Counted from the first letter of the stretch, positions 1-8,298 are shown. The stretch: 11,488 nt of DNA from CAYMKE01 sp964390955 (GCA_964390955.1 CAYMKE010000090.1:1-11488), one strand, 5' to 3'. Translations and numbers: made by a program. The notes: generated by a model from the letters alone, not told the origin.

Positions 1-1035
1 TATGCAGCATTTGTTTACGCCGGAGATGATATTCAGTGGTCTGATAAGATAAAAACAAATACCGGCATACGATATACTTTTTATGAACATATAGGCCCTT
101 ACAAAAATATTATTAAAGATGGACAGGGCATTCCACAAGATACAAATTACTTCAACGATTTTGAAAGCATATCAAGGTATAACCGTATAGAACCACGAAT
201 TGCCATCAGGTACCAGTTAAATACTACGGCATCTATTAAAGCATCTTATACGAAAAACTTCCAGTTTATTCATCTCGGAAGCCTTCCCTCTGTTTCACTT
301 CCAACAGATGTTTGGGTGCCCAGTTCTCATAACCTTAAACCTCAATCTGGTAACCAGTATTCTTTAGGGTATTTCAGGAACTTCAATAACAATATGTTTG
401 AATCGTATATTCAAATCTATTATAAACATATGAACCATCAAATCGAATTTAAAAAAGGTGTGTTGAATAGTGCTTTTGAACAAAATTTTTATGGAAATAT
501 AGCTAAGGGGCGGGGGTATGCTTATGGAACCGAATTTTATACGGAAAAGACAAAAGGAAAAATTACAGGTTGGGTAAGTTATACCTTATCCCGCACGCTT
601 AAAAAATTTAAAGAGTTCAATAATGGTAACCCCTTTCCGGCAAAACATGACCGGATTCATGATTTTACAATGGTGGCCAAATATCAACCAGACAATAAAT
701 GGGCGTTTTCCTGTAATTTTATTTTTTGTACTGGTGAGGCAGTGACCCTGCCTGCCTACAGGTATTTAATTGATGGATTCATTATTAATGAATTTACAGA
801 AAGAAATGCTTACAGAATGAAAAACTATCACCGCCTTGATATTGCCATTACATATATACTAAAAAAGGATGCTAAATTCAACTCTAGCTTAACATGTTCT
901 GTATATAATGTCTATAACCGGAAAAATCCATTTTATCTTTTTTACCAGGTCTCACAAGATTTTATGAATGTTGACATTGAACAAGTGTCGCTATTCCCGG
1001 TTTTACCTTCTCTTACCTGGAATTTTAAATTTTAA
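1..1035 (+). CDS. TonB-dependent outer-membrane receptor, C-terminal part (5' end outside window)
   Basis: The frame is open from base 1 and encodes 344 residues before the stop, so the N-terminal signal, plug domain and first half of the barrel lie outside the window. What remains is a series of alternating aromatic/polar strands typical of a 22-strand TonB-dependent barrel. A segment reading HDRIHDFTMVAKYQ (codons from about base 649) followed by a strand and an AVTLP turn matches the conserved late-barrel pattern of Bacteroidetes receptors with a carboxypeptidase-like N-terminal domain. The last residues NFKF end in Phe, the usual outer-membrane insertion signal. Such receptors import ligands across the outer membrane using TonB/ExbBD energy. 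The next gene, a DUF4249 lipoprotein, starts 25 bases downstream, a pairing common in this phylum. The ligand cannot be read from the barrel fragment. A GTG at 316 is an internal Val codon, not the start. Confidence 0.9.
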   Translation, partial: YAAFVYAGDDIQWSDKIKTNTGIRYTFYEHIGPYKNIIKDGQGIPQDTNYFNDFESISRYNRIEPRIAIRYQLNTTASIKASYTKNFQFIHLGSLPSVSLPTDVWVPSSHNLKPQSGNQYSLGYFRNFNNNMFESYIQIYYKHMNHQIEFKKGVLNSAFEQNFYGNIAKGRGYAYGTEFYTEKTKGKITGWVSYTLSRTLKKFKEFNNGNPFPAKHDRIHDFTMVAKYQPDNKWAFSCNFIFCTGEAVTLPAYRYLIDGFIINEFTERNAYRMKNYHRLDIAITYILKKDAKFNSSLTCSVYNVYNRKNPFYLFYQVSQDFMNVDIEQVSLFPVLPSLTWNFKF

Positions 1036-1060
1036 ATAATATTTTTAAAATTGTATTAGC

Positions 1061-1921
1061 ATGAAACAATTTATTATTATCAATTTATTCCCTGTTTTTA
1101 TGTTTTGTATTTCATGTGAAGATAATATTATCAATGATTTTGAATATCCTCCGCCTAAAATTGTAGTGGACGGAAGCATTGAGCAAGGCAAATACCCTAA
1201 AATATATTTAACCTGGTCTGTTCCATTTATACAAGAGATAGATTCTAATGATTTAGTTGATCTCATAATCACAAAAGCAAAAGTAACAATTAGTACAAAC
1301 GAAGCCTCAGAAGTCCTTACCCTCACAAAAGACAACACTAATTTTCCGCCCTATTATTATAAAGGAACTGAAATAATGGGGCAGGTGGGTAAACAGTATA
1401 GTTTAGAAGTAATTCTTAAGAACCAAAAAGTAACAGCTTCAACAACCATTCCCGAACCTCCTGTTTTTGACAGTATTTGGTATGAGCCTCGAAAAATATC
1501 AGATACCCTTGGAGGAATTCATATAAGGTTTACTGATAATGGCGGGCAAAAAAATTATTATCGTACCTTTTATAAACGATTGAATACAGACAATAAATTT
1601 TTCCCTACTTATCTTAATACTTATGATGATCAATATTTTAATGGAGAGACGATCGAATTTATTTTATATAAAGGATTTGCTGCAATTTCTTCAATACATC
1701 AAAACAATAAGTATTTCCGGCAAAATGATACTCTTATGATTAAATTTTGCTCACTGGACAAGCAACATTTTGAATTCTGGAATGCATATCAGGGAAAGAT
1801 TCTAAATGCAACCTCTTTTTCTGTGTCTTCAACCAACCCGATTCCTTCTAATATAAACGGTGGATTAGGTATATGGGGAGGGTATGGTGCCACCTATTAT
1901 TATCTTATAACCAATCCATAA
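1061..1921 (+). CDS. DUF4249 family outer-membrane lipoprotein, probable TonB-receptor partner
   Basis: This 286-residue protein begins with a lipoprotein signal: Lys2, a hydrophobic stretch and Cys19 in FCISC followed by acidic ED, which suits lipidation and surface or outer-membrane placement in Bacteroidota. After a short linker comes the family's opening motif, IVVDGSIEQGKYPKIYLT (residues 34-51), then beta-rich sequence with the PYYYKG and GQVGKQYSLEV segments and the TIPEPPVFDSI turn near the middle, all characteristic of DUF4249. The C-terminus is a Gly/aromatic-rich strand (GGLGIWGGYGATYYY). Known members sit directly behind TonB-dependent receptors, as here, and are thought to act as accessory ligand-binding or lid-like lipoproteins; that role is inferred, not proven. 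The ATG follows A/T-rich sequence without a Shine-Dalgarno motif, which is normal in this phylum. Co-transcription with the receptor is likely from the 25-base spacing. Confidence 0.88.
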   Translation: MKQFIIINLFPVFMFCISCEDNIINDFEYPPPKIVVDGSIEQGKYPKIYLTWSVPFIQEIDSNDLVDLIITKAKVTISTNEASEVLTLTKDNTNFPPYYYKGTEIMGQVGKQYSLEVILKNQKVTASTTIPEPPVFDSIWYEPRKISDTLGGIHIRFTDNGGQKNYYRTFYKRLNTDNKFFPTYLNTYDDQYFNGETIEFILYKGFAAISSIHQNNKYFRQNDTLMIKFCSLDKQHFEFWNAYQGKILNATSFSVSSTNPIPSNINGGLGIWGGYGATYYYLITNP

Positions 1922-1960
1922 AAAAAAGGCTGCTTAAAAAAACAGCCTTTTTATGGATTG
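1912..1960. terminator. Bidirectional hairpin terminator between convergent genes
   Basis: A perfect 10-bp inner stem, AAAAAGGCTG (1923-1932) pairing with CAGCCTTTTT (1943-1952), encloses a 10-base A-rich loop. A second 8-bp stem, CAATCCAT (1912-1919) with ATGGATTG (1953-1960), extends it below a three-A bulge. The inner stem has A-tracts on one side and T-tracts on the other, so it reads as an intrinsic terminator in both directions. It sits between the DUF4249 stop (1921) and the stop of the minus-strand lipoprotein (1971), and the outer stem takes in the last two sense codons and stop of the DUF4249 gene. Confidence 0.85.
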
Positions 1961-1970
1961 TATTGTTTGT

Positions 1971-3317
1971 TTATTTTGCTTCGGGGTCAAAATATACATA
2001 CCCTATTTCAGCGTCATAGTCTGCATTTAAATCGTCTATAAAATCATTTATTTCAGCTTCCAGGTCAGCAAATCCTTTTTCAAAATATGATTCAATATCT
2101 GCTTTGGAATTATCCTTGAAAACAAAACGCAGATTAACATAATAATCCGTTTCAGTAACCTCTTCTTCTAACCAATAATCATAATACGTATAAGTTTCTT
2201 CTTCTACGTATGCTTCGGTGTTGGCAATTAATTTATCATTTGAAACATATTTAAGTTTAAGATTAATGTATTCATTAACCAATTCAGCATATTTTTCCTC
2301 TGTTTCCTTTCCTTCATAAGGACCAATTTCCTGCATATCATTCCAAAGCGCTTCAAAATTAATGCTTCCTTCTATTTTAATGTCCATAAGGGTAAACGAT
2401 GCATTTGAGGAATATAATATTTTTCCTGCATCTAAGGAATCATATTCATCATAATAATACTCATTGGAATCAACAATGGTGTATGTGTTGTTTTCAATAT
2501 TGGTTTTAGACCAGTCACCGGAAGCAGCACCATAAAGTTCTAATAATAATTTGTCTCCGTTTTTAAGTGTATAGGTAAGGTCCACGGAACTACTTGAACC
2601 AGTAAAACTAACCAAATATACAAAAGTGGAAACAGTCAATTCAGAAGAAATATCAGTTGGAATATCATCATCATTTAGTGTTAAATCAAAATCATAAGAC
2701 ATTACAATATTGTTATCCACCTTAAGATCCCAATATATGTCAGTTGGTATTTCTACTGTATCTTCATCTTCTATGGGGAAGATATATTGCGCCTCATAAG
2801 TAGTATAAGAAAAAACAGCATTGTTTGTACTACTGCTTTCTGGTGAAGGAAATTTAAACACCAAAGCATTCGCATTGCCTGTTGAATCCCACTTTTGCTC
2901 TGTACTGTTCCATGTATAAGTTGCTTTAATGTCATCAAAATTTTGTTCGCCTTCTGTTTTTGTACTTGCTGTAGATTTAAGTGATTTGAAAACATCAACT
3001 GCACTGGATTTACCAGAAGTAAAAACAGCCAGTGACCTGACAATGTTTAAAAAGGATGATGATGAATTGGAACTTTTTAAATTAGATTCCATGGGGTCAT
3101 CAAGCTCTATCAAATTATAAAAATTAGCAGTAGCAGTTGCTGCTTCTGTGGAAGAAAGTTCCTCCATTTGGTTCACCATGTTAATGCCATTATTTTCAAG
3201 GTTTTCTTTGTCCTGTTCAATGGCTGATTGTGTTTCTTCTGGTTGTCCCTCTTCCTTTTTACAGGAAAAGAAAACCACCATTCCTGCAAACAATAAAAAT
3301 AAAACATTTTTTTTCAT
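1971..3317 (-). CDS. Acidic lipoprotein of unknown function
   Basis: I do not recognise the family. The 448-residue product has a clear lipoprotein signal: MKKN, a hydrophobic core, and Cys19 in VFFSC followed by KKEE, which resembles the acidic-type export tag seen on surface lipoproteins of Bacteroidota. Residues 22-55 are rich in Glu/Gln/Asn and could form a short helix or linker. A Ser-rich patch (about 78-95) follows, then a long beta-rich body. Residues 368-394 are unusually rich in Glu and Tyr (YVEEETYTYYDYWLEEEV), and the end (about 402-435) looks helical and acidic. There are almost no cysteines after Cys19, and no enzyme motif is visible. It is transcribed alone, convergent with the receptor/DUF4249 operon. 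Its upstream region runs into the assembly gap. A structural or ligand-binding surface lipoprotein is the broad guess. Confidence 0.82.
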   Translation of the reverse strand: MKKNVLFLLFAGMVVFFSCKKEEGQPEETQSAIEQDKENLENNGINMVNQMEELSSTEAATATANFYNLIELDDPMESNLKSSNSSSSFLNIVRSLAVFTSGKSSAVDVFKSLKSTASTKTEGEQNFDDIKATYTWNSTEQKWDSTGNANALVFKFPSPESSSTNNAVFSYTTYEAQYIFPIEDEDTVEIPTDIYWDLKVDNNIVMSYDFDLTLNDDDIPTDISSELTVSTFVYLVSFTGSSSSVDLTYTLKNGDKLLLELYGAASGDWSKTNIENNTYTIVDSNEYYYDEYDSLDAGKILYSSNASFTLMDIKIEGSINFEALWNDMQEIGPYEGKETEEKYAELVNEYINLKLKYVSNDKLIANTEAYVEEETYTYYDYWLEEEVTETDYYVNLRFVFKDNSKADIESYFEKGFADLEAEINDFIDDLNADYDAEIGYVYFDPEAK

Positions 3318-3368
3318 AATTCTCTAAATTTTAAATTATTAATAATTTTTTGATATTAAATATTACAA

Positions 3369-3376
3369 CAAATTTA
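3369..3376 (-). promoter_or_regulatory. Candidate -7 element for the acidic lipoprotein gene
   Basis: On the minus strand these bases read TAAATTTG, an exact match to the Bacteroidetes -7 consensus TAnnTTTG, and would give a leader of roughly 45 bases. The matching -33 element would fall in the N gap that begins at 3393, so it cannot be checked. If the gap is really an overlap of the shared 9-base ends, a CAAA at 3510-3513 (TTTG on the minus strand) would lie about 24 bases away, slightly long for this promoter class. Confidence 0.3.
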
Positions 3377-3392
3377 TATTTTTTTTTAATAT

Positions 3393-3492
3393 NNNNNNNN
3401 NNNNNNNNNNNNNNNNNNNNNNNNNNNNNNNNNNNNNNNNNNNNNNNNNNNNNNNNNNNNNNNNNNNNNNNNNNNNNNNNNNNNNNNNNNNN
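3393..3492. other. Assembly gap (100 N)
   Basis: Exactly 100 N, the usual placeholder for a scaffold gap of unknown size. It lies in AT-rich intergenic sequence. The nine bases before it (TTTTAATAT, 3384-3392) are identical to the nine after it (3493-3501). The contigs may therefore overlap or abut at a low-complexity tract, but sequence of any length could be missing. Confidence 0.97.
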
Positions 3493-3681
3493 TTTTAATA
3501 TAAAAATAACAAAATCTTAAATTTATTTTCAATAGTATTTATGCATCTTAAACTTCAGGCCGGACAAATGTCAATACAGATGATAAAAATCACCTTATTG
3601 CATATTTTATATACGGAGGATATCAGATGCAATGTTAAACGTATAAACAATTTTGTCAATTAACTTAAAATTTCTTAAACA

Positions 3682-3713
3682 TTTGTTTTTAACTCAAAAA
3701 AAACATATCTTTG
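3682..3713 (+). promoter_or_regulatory. Bacteroidetes-type promoter for the 1466-residue T9SS protein
   Basis: TTTG at 3682-3685 and TATCTTTG at 3706-3713 are separated by 20 bases, matching the -33 TTTG / -7 TAnnTTTG promoter of the Bacteroidota primary sigma factor in both sequence and spacing. Transcription would start near 3718-3720, leaving a leader of about 65 bases. The leader is A-rich just before the ATG at 3784 and has no Shine-Dalgarno sequence, as usual in this phylum. The rest of 3493-3681 holds no gene that I can support. Confidence 0.72.
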
Positions 3714-3783
3714 TAGGTTTTTCAATCACTAACGGTGCTGACTTCAATATTTTAACGAATAAACAAATAAAACAAACAGCAAA

Positions 3784-6700
3784 ATGAAGTATGCTTTTTC
3801 CCTAAAACACTATTATTTTCTTATATTCATATTCCTGTTAAATATTTTTACTGTCAACAGCCAATGTCCTGATTTAACACTGCCGGTTCAGGGAGATGAT
3901 GTATGCATAAATGATTATGCCATAGTGACCATTGAAAACACTGAATCTGATGTGTATTACCAGGCATTTAAAGGAGGTAATATTATAAGTGGTGTATTCA
4001 AGGGTAATGGAAGCAATTTAAATATCATAATTCCAGCCATTCAGCTTGATATAGGAAACAATATTATCCATTTCAAAGCATTCAGAAACTCCGCAGGCCC
4101 ATCAAATGTTGCTATATATGAAACCAATACCCCTCCTACTCTTGACGGAATTCCAGATGAATCTGACTGGTATTTATTAGGCCCTTACCCAAATGAAGCA
4201 TGGGGTGATCCTCCACCTGAAACGGAATATAATGGAGGATGGGGAGGATTATATGATGACAACTATTTATATTTAGGTGCACGCATACAGGATGGGTCTC
4301 CCCCCTCGGCACCTATTACAGATACCACTACTTTGCATAGAAATGATGCAGTAGAATTTGTGATCCAGGGAGGAGATCCCGGGGGAAAAGATGATATTAA
4401 AATAATCGTAGACTGTGATGACCAGGCAAATCAATCTCCAGTGCCTTTTATTGATAATAATTCTTTTGAACCTGTTGTGTATGACTATGCGGCAAATATT
4501 GATGCAAATAATGTATGGAGTGTAGAGATTCGTCTTGCCTGGGCTGACCTGGGATATGCCGGGCCGCCTTCTTCAATGAAATTTGATGCATATCTTGATT
4601 TTGCCGAACCAGGAACCCCAAGTGTCGGCCAGCGAAACTGGACAAATGGAGAATCCTATTTAGATATTTCAAAAGCAGGAACCATTGAACTTGTACCTGG
4701 AGATACATGTGATGTGGACCTTGACAACACAGCCACTATAACTGTAAACGAAAATCCAACTGCTTCTATCTCTCCAGCCTCGGCAGAAATATGTGGAGGT
4801 GAAACATTATCATTGAACGGAAATCCGTCCGGTGGTAGTGGAACATATTCATACCATGAATGGACAGGCAATACATCCCCTTTAACAGCCACTAACATTG
4901 TAAATCCTGATTTTTCAACTACTACTGGTGGAGCCTATCATCTGACTTATACTGTTACAGATGATGTCGGTTGCCAGGGAAGTGATATGATTGAAGTAAA
5001 TGTTAATCACTATATTGATTTGGTCACTAATGACCCTGTTCCAAATTGCCCTTCAGTAGATATAACTGACACAGCAGTTACTTCAGGCAGTATCGGGACA
5101 CGTTCTGAGAAAACAGCATACACGTCATCATCAACTACTATTGAAGATTCATATGTCTCATCCTCGCAAAATAATGCAAATTACGGAGATAAAACATTTT
5201 TAAACGTAACGGATAATACCGAAGCATATCTGAAATTTGATTTAAATAGTCTTCCCCTGGGAAATGTTACTTCTGTCACTTTACGCTTATATAATTCTTC
5301 CTGGTCACAAGGTGCTGATATAAAAGTCAGGCATGTGAACGATAATAGTTGGGGCGAAAACACCATTACATGGAATAACCGCCCTACAGATATTGCAGAT
5401 ACGATTGCAGAATATATTTCTACAAAAAGATCATGGGATGAAACAACATTCAATGATGATGGATTAGCTGTCGTAGAAAATGCTTTAGGAGGCGTCTTGT
5501 CAATTAATCTTTTAAATGTAAATGGAACGCATACAAAATACGACTCGAAAGAAGGGGATTCAATCCCCCAACTAATCATTGAGGGATACGACGGAGCCGG
5601 TGCAAAATTTTCATATTGGACTAATTCTTTTGCCACTGACACACTGCACAATCCTGATAGCATTACAACACCAGGCACGTATTATATTACTTTAGGAACC
5701 GGGCCATGTGCAGATACAGCAGCTGTAAACGTCACCCTCAATTGCGTTTGCCCCGACAGCCTGATCACCGGCCACAATATAACTCCGGTGAAATGCCCCG
5801 GGAGCAATGATGGCGCCATAGTCATTACCACTGACTTTGGCACTCCTCCTTACAATTTTGAATGGTCAACATCAAATGGTTCAGGATTGGTAGAGGGTGA
5901 TCAAAATCAAACCGGGTTATCAAAAGGGAATTACCAGGTAATCGTAAAAGACAATAAAGGCTGTGCTGATACAAGCACCTATTCAGTTACATCGCCCGAC
6001 TCAATGACCATTAGTGCAACCATCACGGATGCATCATGTGAAGGAGATTCCGATGGTGAGATCGTTATTGATAATGTAACCGGGGGGAATGGAGCGCCTT
6101 ATTCATACCTGTGGGATAACAACAGCAACAATTCAAGCATTTCAGGCCTTGCAAAAGGAACCTATCACGTGACAGTATATGATACAGAAAACTGCCCCAA
6201 AGCAGACACATTTGAAGTTCAGGATGGTGCAAACATTCCCAATGCCGGCCTCACCCCTTCAGAAACAACCATATGTGCAGGCGAACCCGTAACACTCACA
6301 GCTACCGGGGGGGTATCACAGTCGTGGGCAGACGGAAGTTTTCCCAATCCACGAACTGTAAGCCCAACTGTAGATACAGTATATTATGCAATCATATCTG
6401 ACGGCATGGGCTGTAACGCAACACGTTCTGCAACAATAAACGTAATACCCGACCCCACGGTTAATTTAGGCAATGACAGAGCCCTTTGCGAAGGGAATAC
6501 CCTGTTGCTCGACGCCGGATCACATGACAGTTACCTGTGGAGCAATGCCCAAACAACACAAACCATTGAAGTATCTGACAGCGGCCTGTATCATGTTACT
6601 GTACAAAATGCTTTGGGTTGCTCAAGCAGTGATACAATACATATATCATTCGCCCCAACACCAGAGGCAAACATTGACATTGAACAGGGGAGCACGTCCA

Positions 6701-8184
6701 TGTGCCAGGGAAAGCCACTGGTTTTAGACGGCACCAGCACCAATGCTGTAACTTATATCTGGCAACCAGGAGGAACTAATAATGCTATTTTATCTACGGA
6801 AGCTGATTTTACAACAACCTATCAACTAACGGCTTATAGTGACCATGGATGCTTTGACACGGCTTCTGTTACAATAAATGTAACACCTGCTCCTACCCCT
6901 GAAATCACAGGCGACAATACTGTTTTCACAGAAACAACAGGAGAAATATACGAGCTTATTGATGGTGTTGAACCAGGAGTTGACAGTTACACGTGGACTG
7001 TAAATGGCGGAACCATCACTACCAATAATACCGGTTCCATAGAAGTAACCTGGGGTTCTGATGAATCCATAAATGCATTTGTAGCTGTGCTTGCTGAAGA
7101 CACTCCCTGTTCAGGTGAAGATACCCTTTGGGTTTCATTGCGGATTCCACCTCCACTGCGAATAGATATGTCAGCAACAGATATTAGCTGCCATGGATAC
7201 AATGACGGGAGTATTACCGTAATATTTGATGACGATAGCACAGGTATCGGAAAAGGAATTCCTGAAAATTATGATTACAACTGGAGTGGGGGATCATTCG
7301 GAAATACACAATCAATCAGCTCCCTCTCGCAGGGAGAATATAGTGTTACGGTTACAGATGGCAGGCGCACAGATTCTGCCAGGGTAATAATAAATGAACC
7401 TGATTCATTAAAAATAACCAGTTTAGACATAACAAATGTTAGATGTCACGGAGAAAATAATGGAAGTATTGAAGTAAACAGCACAGGAGGCACACCCGGC
7501 TACACATATTTCTATTCTGAGCAGGATTCGGATACAACTTACCAGGCATTCTCTTCATTAATAGACAGTTTGTATGCAGGAACCTATTATATAACTCTGC
7601 AAGATACCAATCAATGTGAGGACAGCAGCAGTGCAATAATCACACAACCATCCCCTATCCGCATTGATTATACGATTGATCATCCCATATGCAACCGGGC
7701 AACAGATGGGTCTATAACACTCAACCCCCATGGAGGTACACCCAAAATCTCCGGGTTTGACAGCACATATTCTTATCTGTGGTCAAGGCACGATAATTTC
7801 AATGATAATGTACTGGAAGAAATAGGCCCCGGCCAATACACGGCAATTGTTATTGATAATGTGGGTTGTCAGGATACAATAACACTAAATGTTAAACCTG
7901 AAAGAACATTATGTGTTATTATTCCCACAGCCTTTTCACCAAATCAAGATCATATAAACGATCAATGGGAGATTCCTTCTTTTGGTACTTATTATCCAAA
8001 GGGAGTCATATATGTATATGACCGTTGGGGAGAATTAATATACAAATCAGATAAGAGGTATCCTGAGCCCTGGGATGGTAAATATAAAGGAATACCATTG
8101 CCTGTTGATTCGTATCACTTTATTATTGATTTAAATGATGGCAAGACGAAAGCTGTAACCGGACAGGTTACAATTATTAAATGA
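3784..8184 (+). CDS. Large modular T9SS-secreted surface protein: CBM9-like, DNRLRE/CBM96-like, Ig/PKD-like, five SprB repeats, type B sorting domain
   Basis: This 1466-residue protein has a Sec signal peptide (about 1-27, hydrophobic YYFLIFIFLLNIF), so the mature chain begins near CPD. In order: a CBM9-like domain (about 113-305; PTLDGIPDESDW, DDNYLYLGARIQD, NDAVEFVI); a PKD-like domain (325-408); an Ig-like domain starting at about 411 and resuming at 605-653, apparently interrupted by a DNRLRE/CBM96-like domain (about 440-604; NYGDKTFLNV, AYLKFDLNSLP, VTLRLYNSS, WGENTITWNNRP); two SprB repeats (663-743, 743-815); four Ig/PKD-like domains (819-1118); three further SprB repeats (1126-1206, 1209-1290, 1292-1373); and a type B C-terminal sorting domain (1380-1466; IPTAFSPNQDHIND, YVYDRWGELIY, LPVDSY, TGQVTIIK). 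The type B domain directs passage through the T9SS and cell-surface attachment, normally with a PorP/SprF-like partner, which is not nearby. A polysaccharide-binding adhesin or scaffold is the best inference. No catalytic domain is visible. Confidence 0.93.
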   Translation: MKYAFSLKHYYFLIFIFLLNIFTVNSQCPDLTLPVQGDDVCINDYAIVTIENTESDVYYQAFKGGNIISGVFKGNGSNLNIIIPAIQLDIGNNIIHFKAFRNSAGPSNVAIYETNTPPTLDGIPDESDWYLLGPYPNEAWGDPPPETEYNGGWGGLYDDNYLYLGARIQDGSPPSAPITDTTTLHRNDAVEFVIQGGDPGGKDDIKIIVDCDDQANQSPVPFIDNNSFEPVVYDYAANIDANNVWSVEIRLAWADLGYAGPPSSMKFDAYLDFAEPGTPSVGQRNWTNGESYLDISKAGTIELVPGDTCDVDLDNTATITVNENPTASISPASAEICGGETLSLNGNPSGGSGTYSYHEWTGNTSPLTATNIVNPDFSTTTGGAYHLTYTVTDDVGCQGSDMIEVNVNHYIDLVTNDPVPNCPSVDITDTAVTSGSIGTRSEKTAYTSSSTTIEDSYVSSSQNNANYGDKTFLNVTDNTEAYLKFDLNSLPLGNVTSVTLRLYNSSWSQGADIKVRHVNDNSWGENTITWNNRPTDIADTIAEYISTKRSWDETTFNDDGLAVVENALGGVLSINLLNVNGTHTKYDSKEGDSIPQLIIEGYDGAGAKFSYWTNSFATDTLHNPDSITTPGTYYITLGTGPCADTAAVNVTLNCVCPDSLITGHNITPVKCPGSNDGAIVITTDFGTPPYNFEWSTSNGSGLVEGDQNQTGLSKGNYQVIVKDNKGCADTSTYSVTSPDSMTISATITDASCEGDSDGEIVIDNVTGGNGAPYSYLWDNNSNNSSISGLAKGTYHVTVYDTENCPKADTFEVQDGANIPNAGLTPSETTICAGEPVTLTATGGVSQSWADGSFPNPRTVSPTVDTVYYAIISDGMGCNATRSATINVIPDPTVNLGNDRALCEGNTLLLDAGSHDSYLWSNAQTTQTIEVSDSGLYHVTVQNALGCSSSDTIHISFAPTPEANIDIEQGSTSMCQGKPLVLDGTSTNAVTYIWQPGGTNNAILSTEADFTTTYQLTAYSDHGCFDTASVTINVTPAPTPEITGDNTVFTETTGEIYELIDGVEPGVDSYTWTVNGGTITTNNTGSIEVTWGSDESINAFVAVLAEDTPCSGEDTLWVSLRIPPPLRIDMSATDISCHGYNDGSITVIFDDDSTGIGKGIPENYDYNWSGGSFGNTQSISSLSQGEYSVTVTDGRRTDSARVIINEPDSLKITSLDITNVRCHGENNGSIEVNSTGGTPGYTYFYSEQDSDTTYQAFSSLIDSLYAGTYYITLQDTNQCEDSSSAIITQPSPIRIDYTIDHPICNRATDGSITLNPHGGTPKISGFDSTYSYLWSRHDNFNDNVLEEIGPGQYTAIVIDNVGCQDTITLNVKPERTLCVIIPTAFSPNQDHINDQWEIPSFGTYYPKGVIYVYDRWGELIYKSDKRYPEPWDGKYKGIPLPVDSYHFIIDLNDGKTKAVTGQVTIIK

Positions 8185-8298
8185 CGTATTTTCCATTAAA
8201 AAGGGCAATAAAAACCATTGTCATTTTATTAAAATCCACCATTCTTCTGAAATAAAGCATATTATATATTAATTTATTATAATTTTGTTTATAAAATC

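Noticed and set aside
316..1035. GTG at 316 as the start of a separate 239-residue gene
   Set aside because: The same frame is open to base 1 and encodes continuous TonB-receptor barrel strands, so 316 is an internal Val codon.
2929..3120. Plus-strand 63-residue frame inside the acidic lipoprotein gene
   Set aside because: It is the complement of the coding frame, including the Ser-rich part, with no independent support.
3597..3633. Seven-base inverted repeat ATTGCAT / ATGCAAT
   Set aside because: The arms are short, the spacer is 23 bases and pairing does not extend, so chance is sufficient.
3615..3638. GGAGG followed 7 bases later by ATG
   Set aside because: It looks like a strong ribosome site, but the frame is only three codons long, and it lies upstream of the assigned promoter, so it would not be in the adhesin transcript.
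4448..5678. Minus-strand open frames opposite the large adhesin gene
   Set aside because: The plus-strand frame carries clear domains throughout; the opposite frames have no recognisable protein features.
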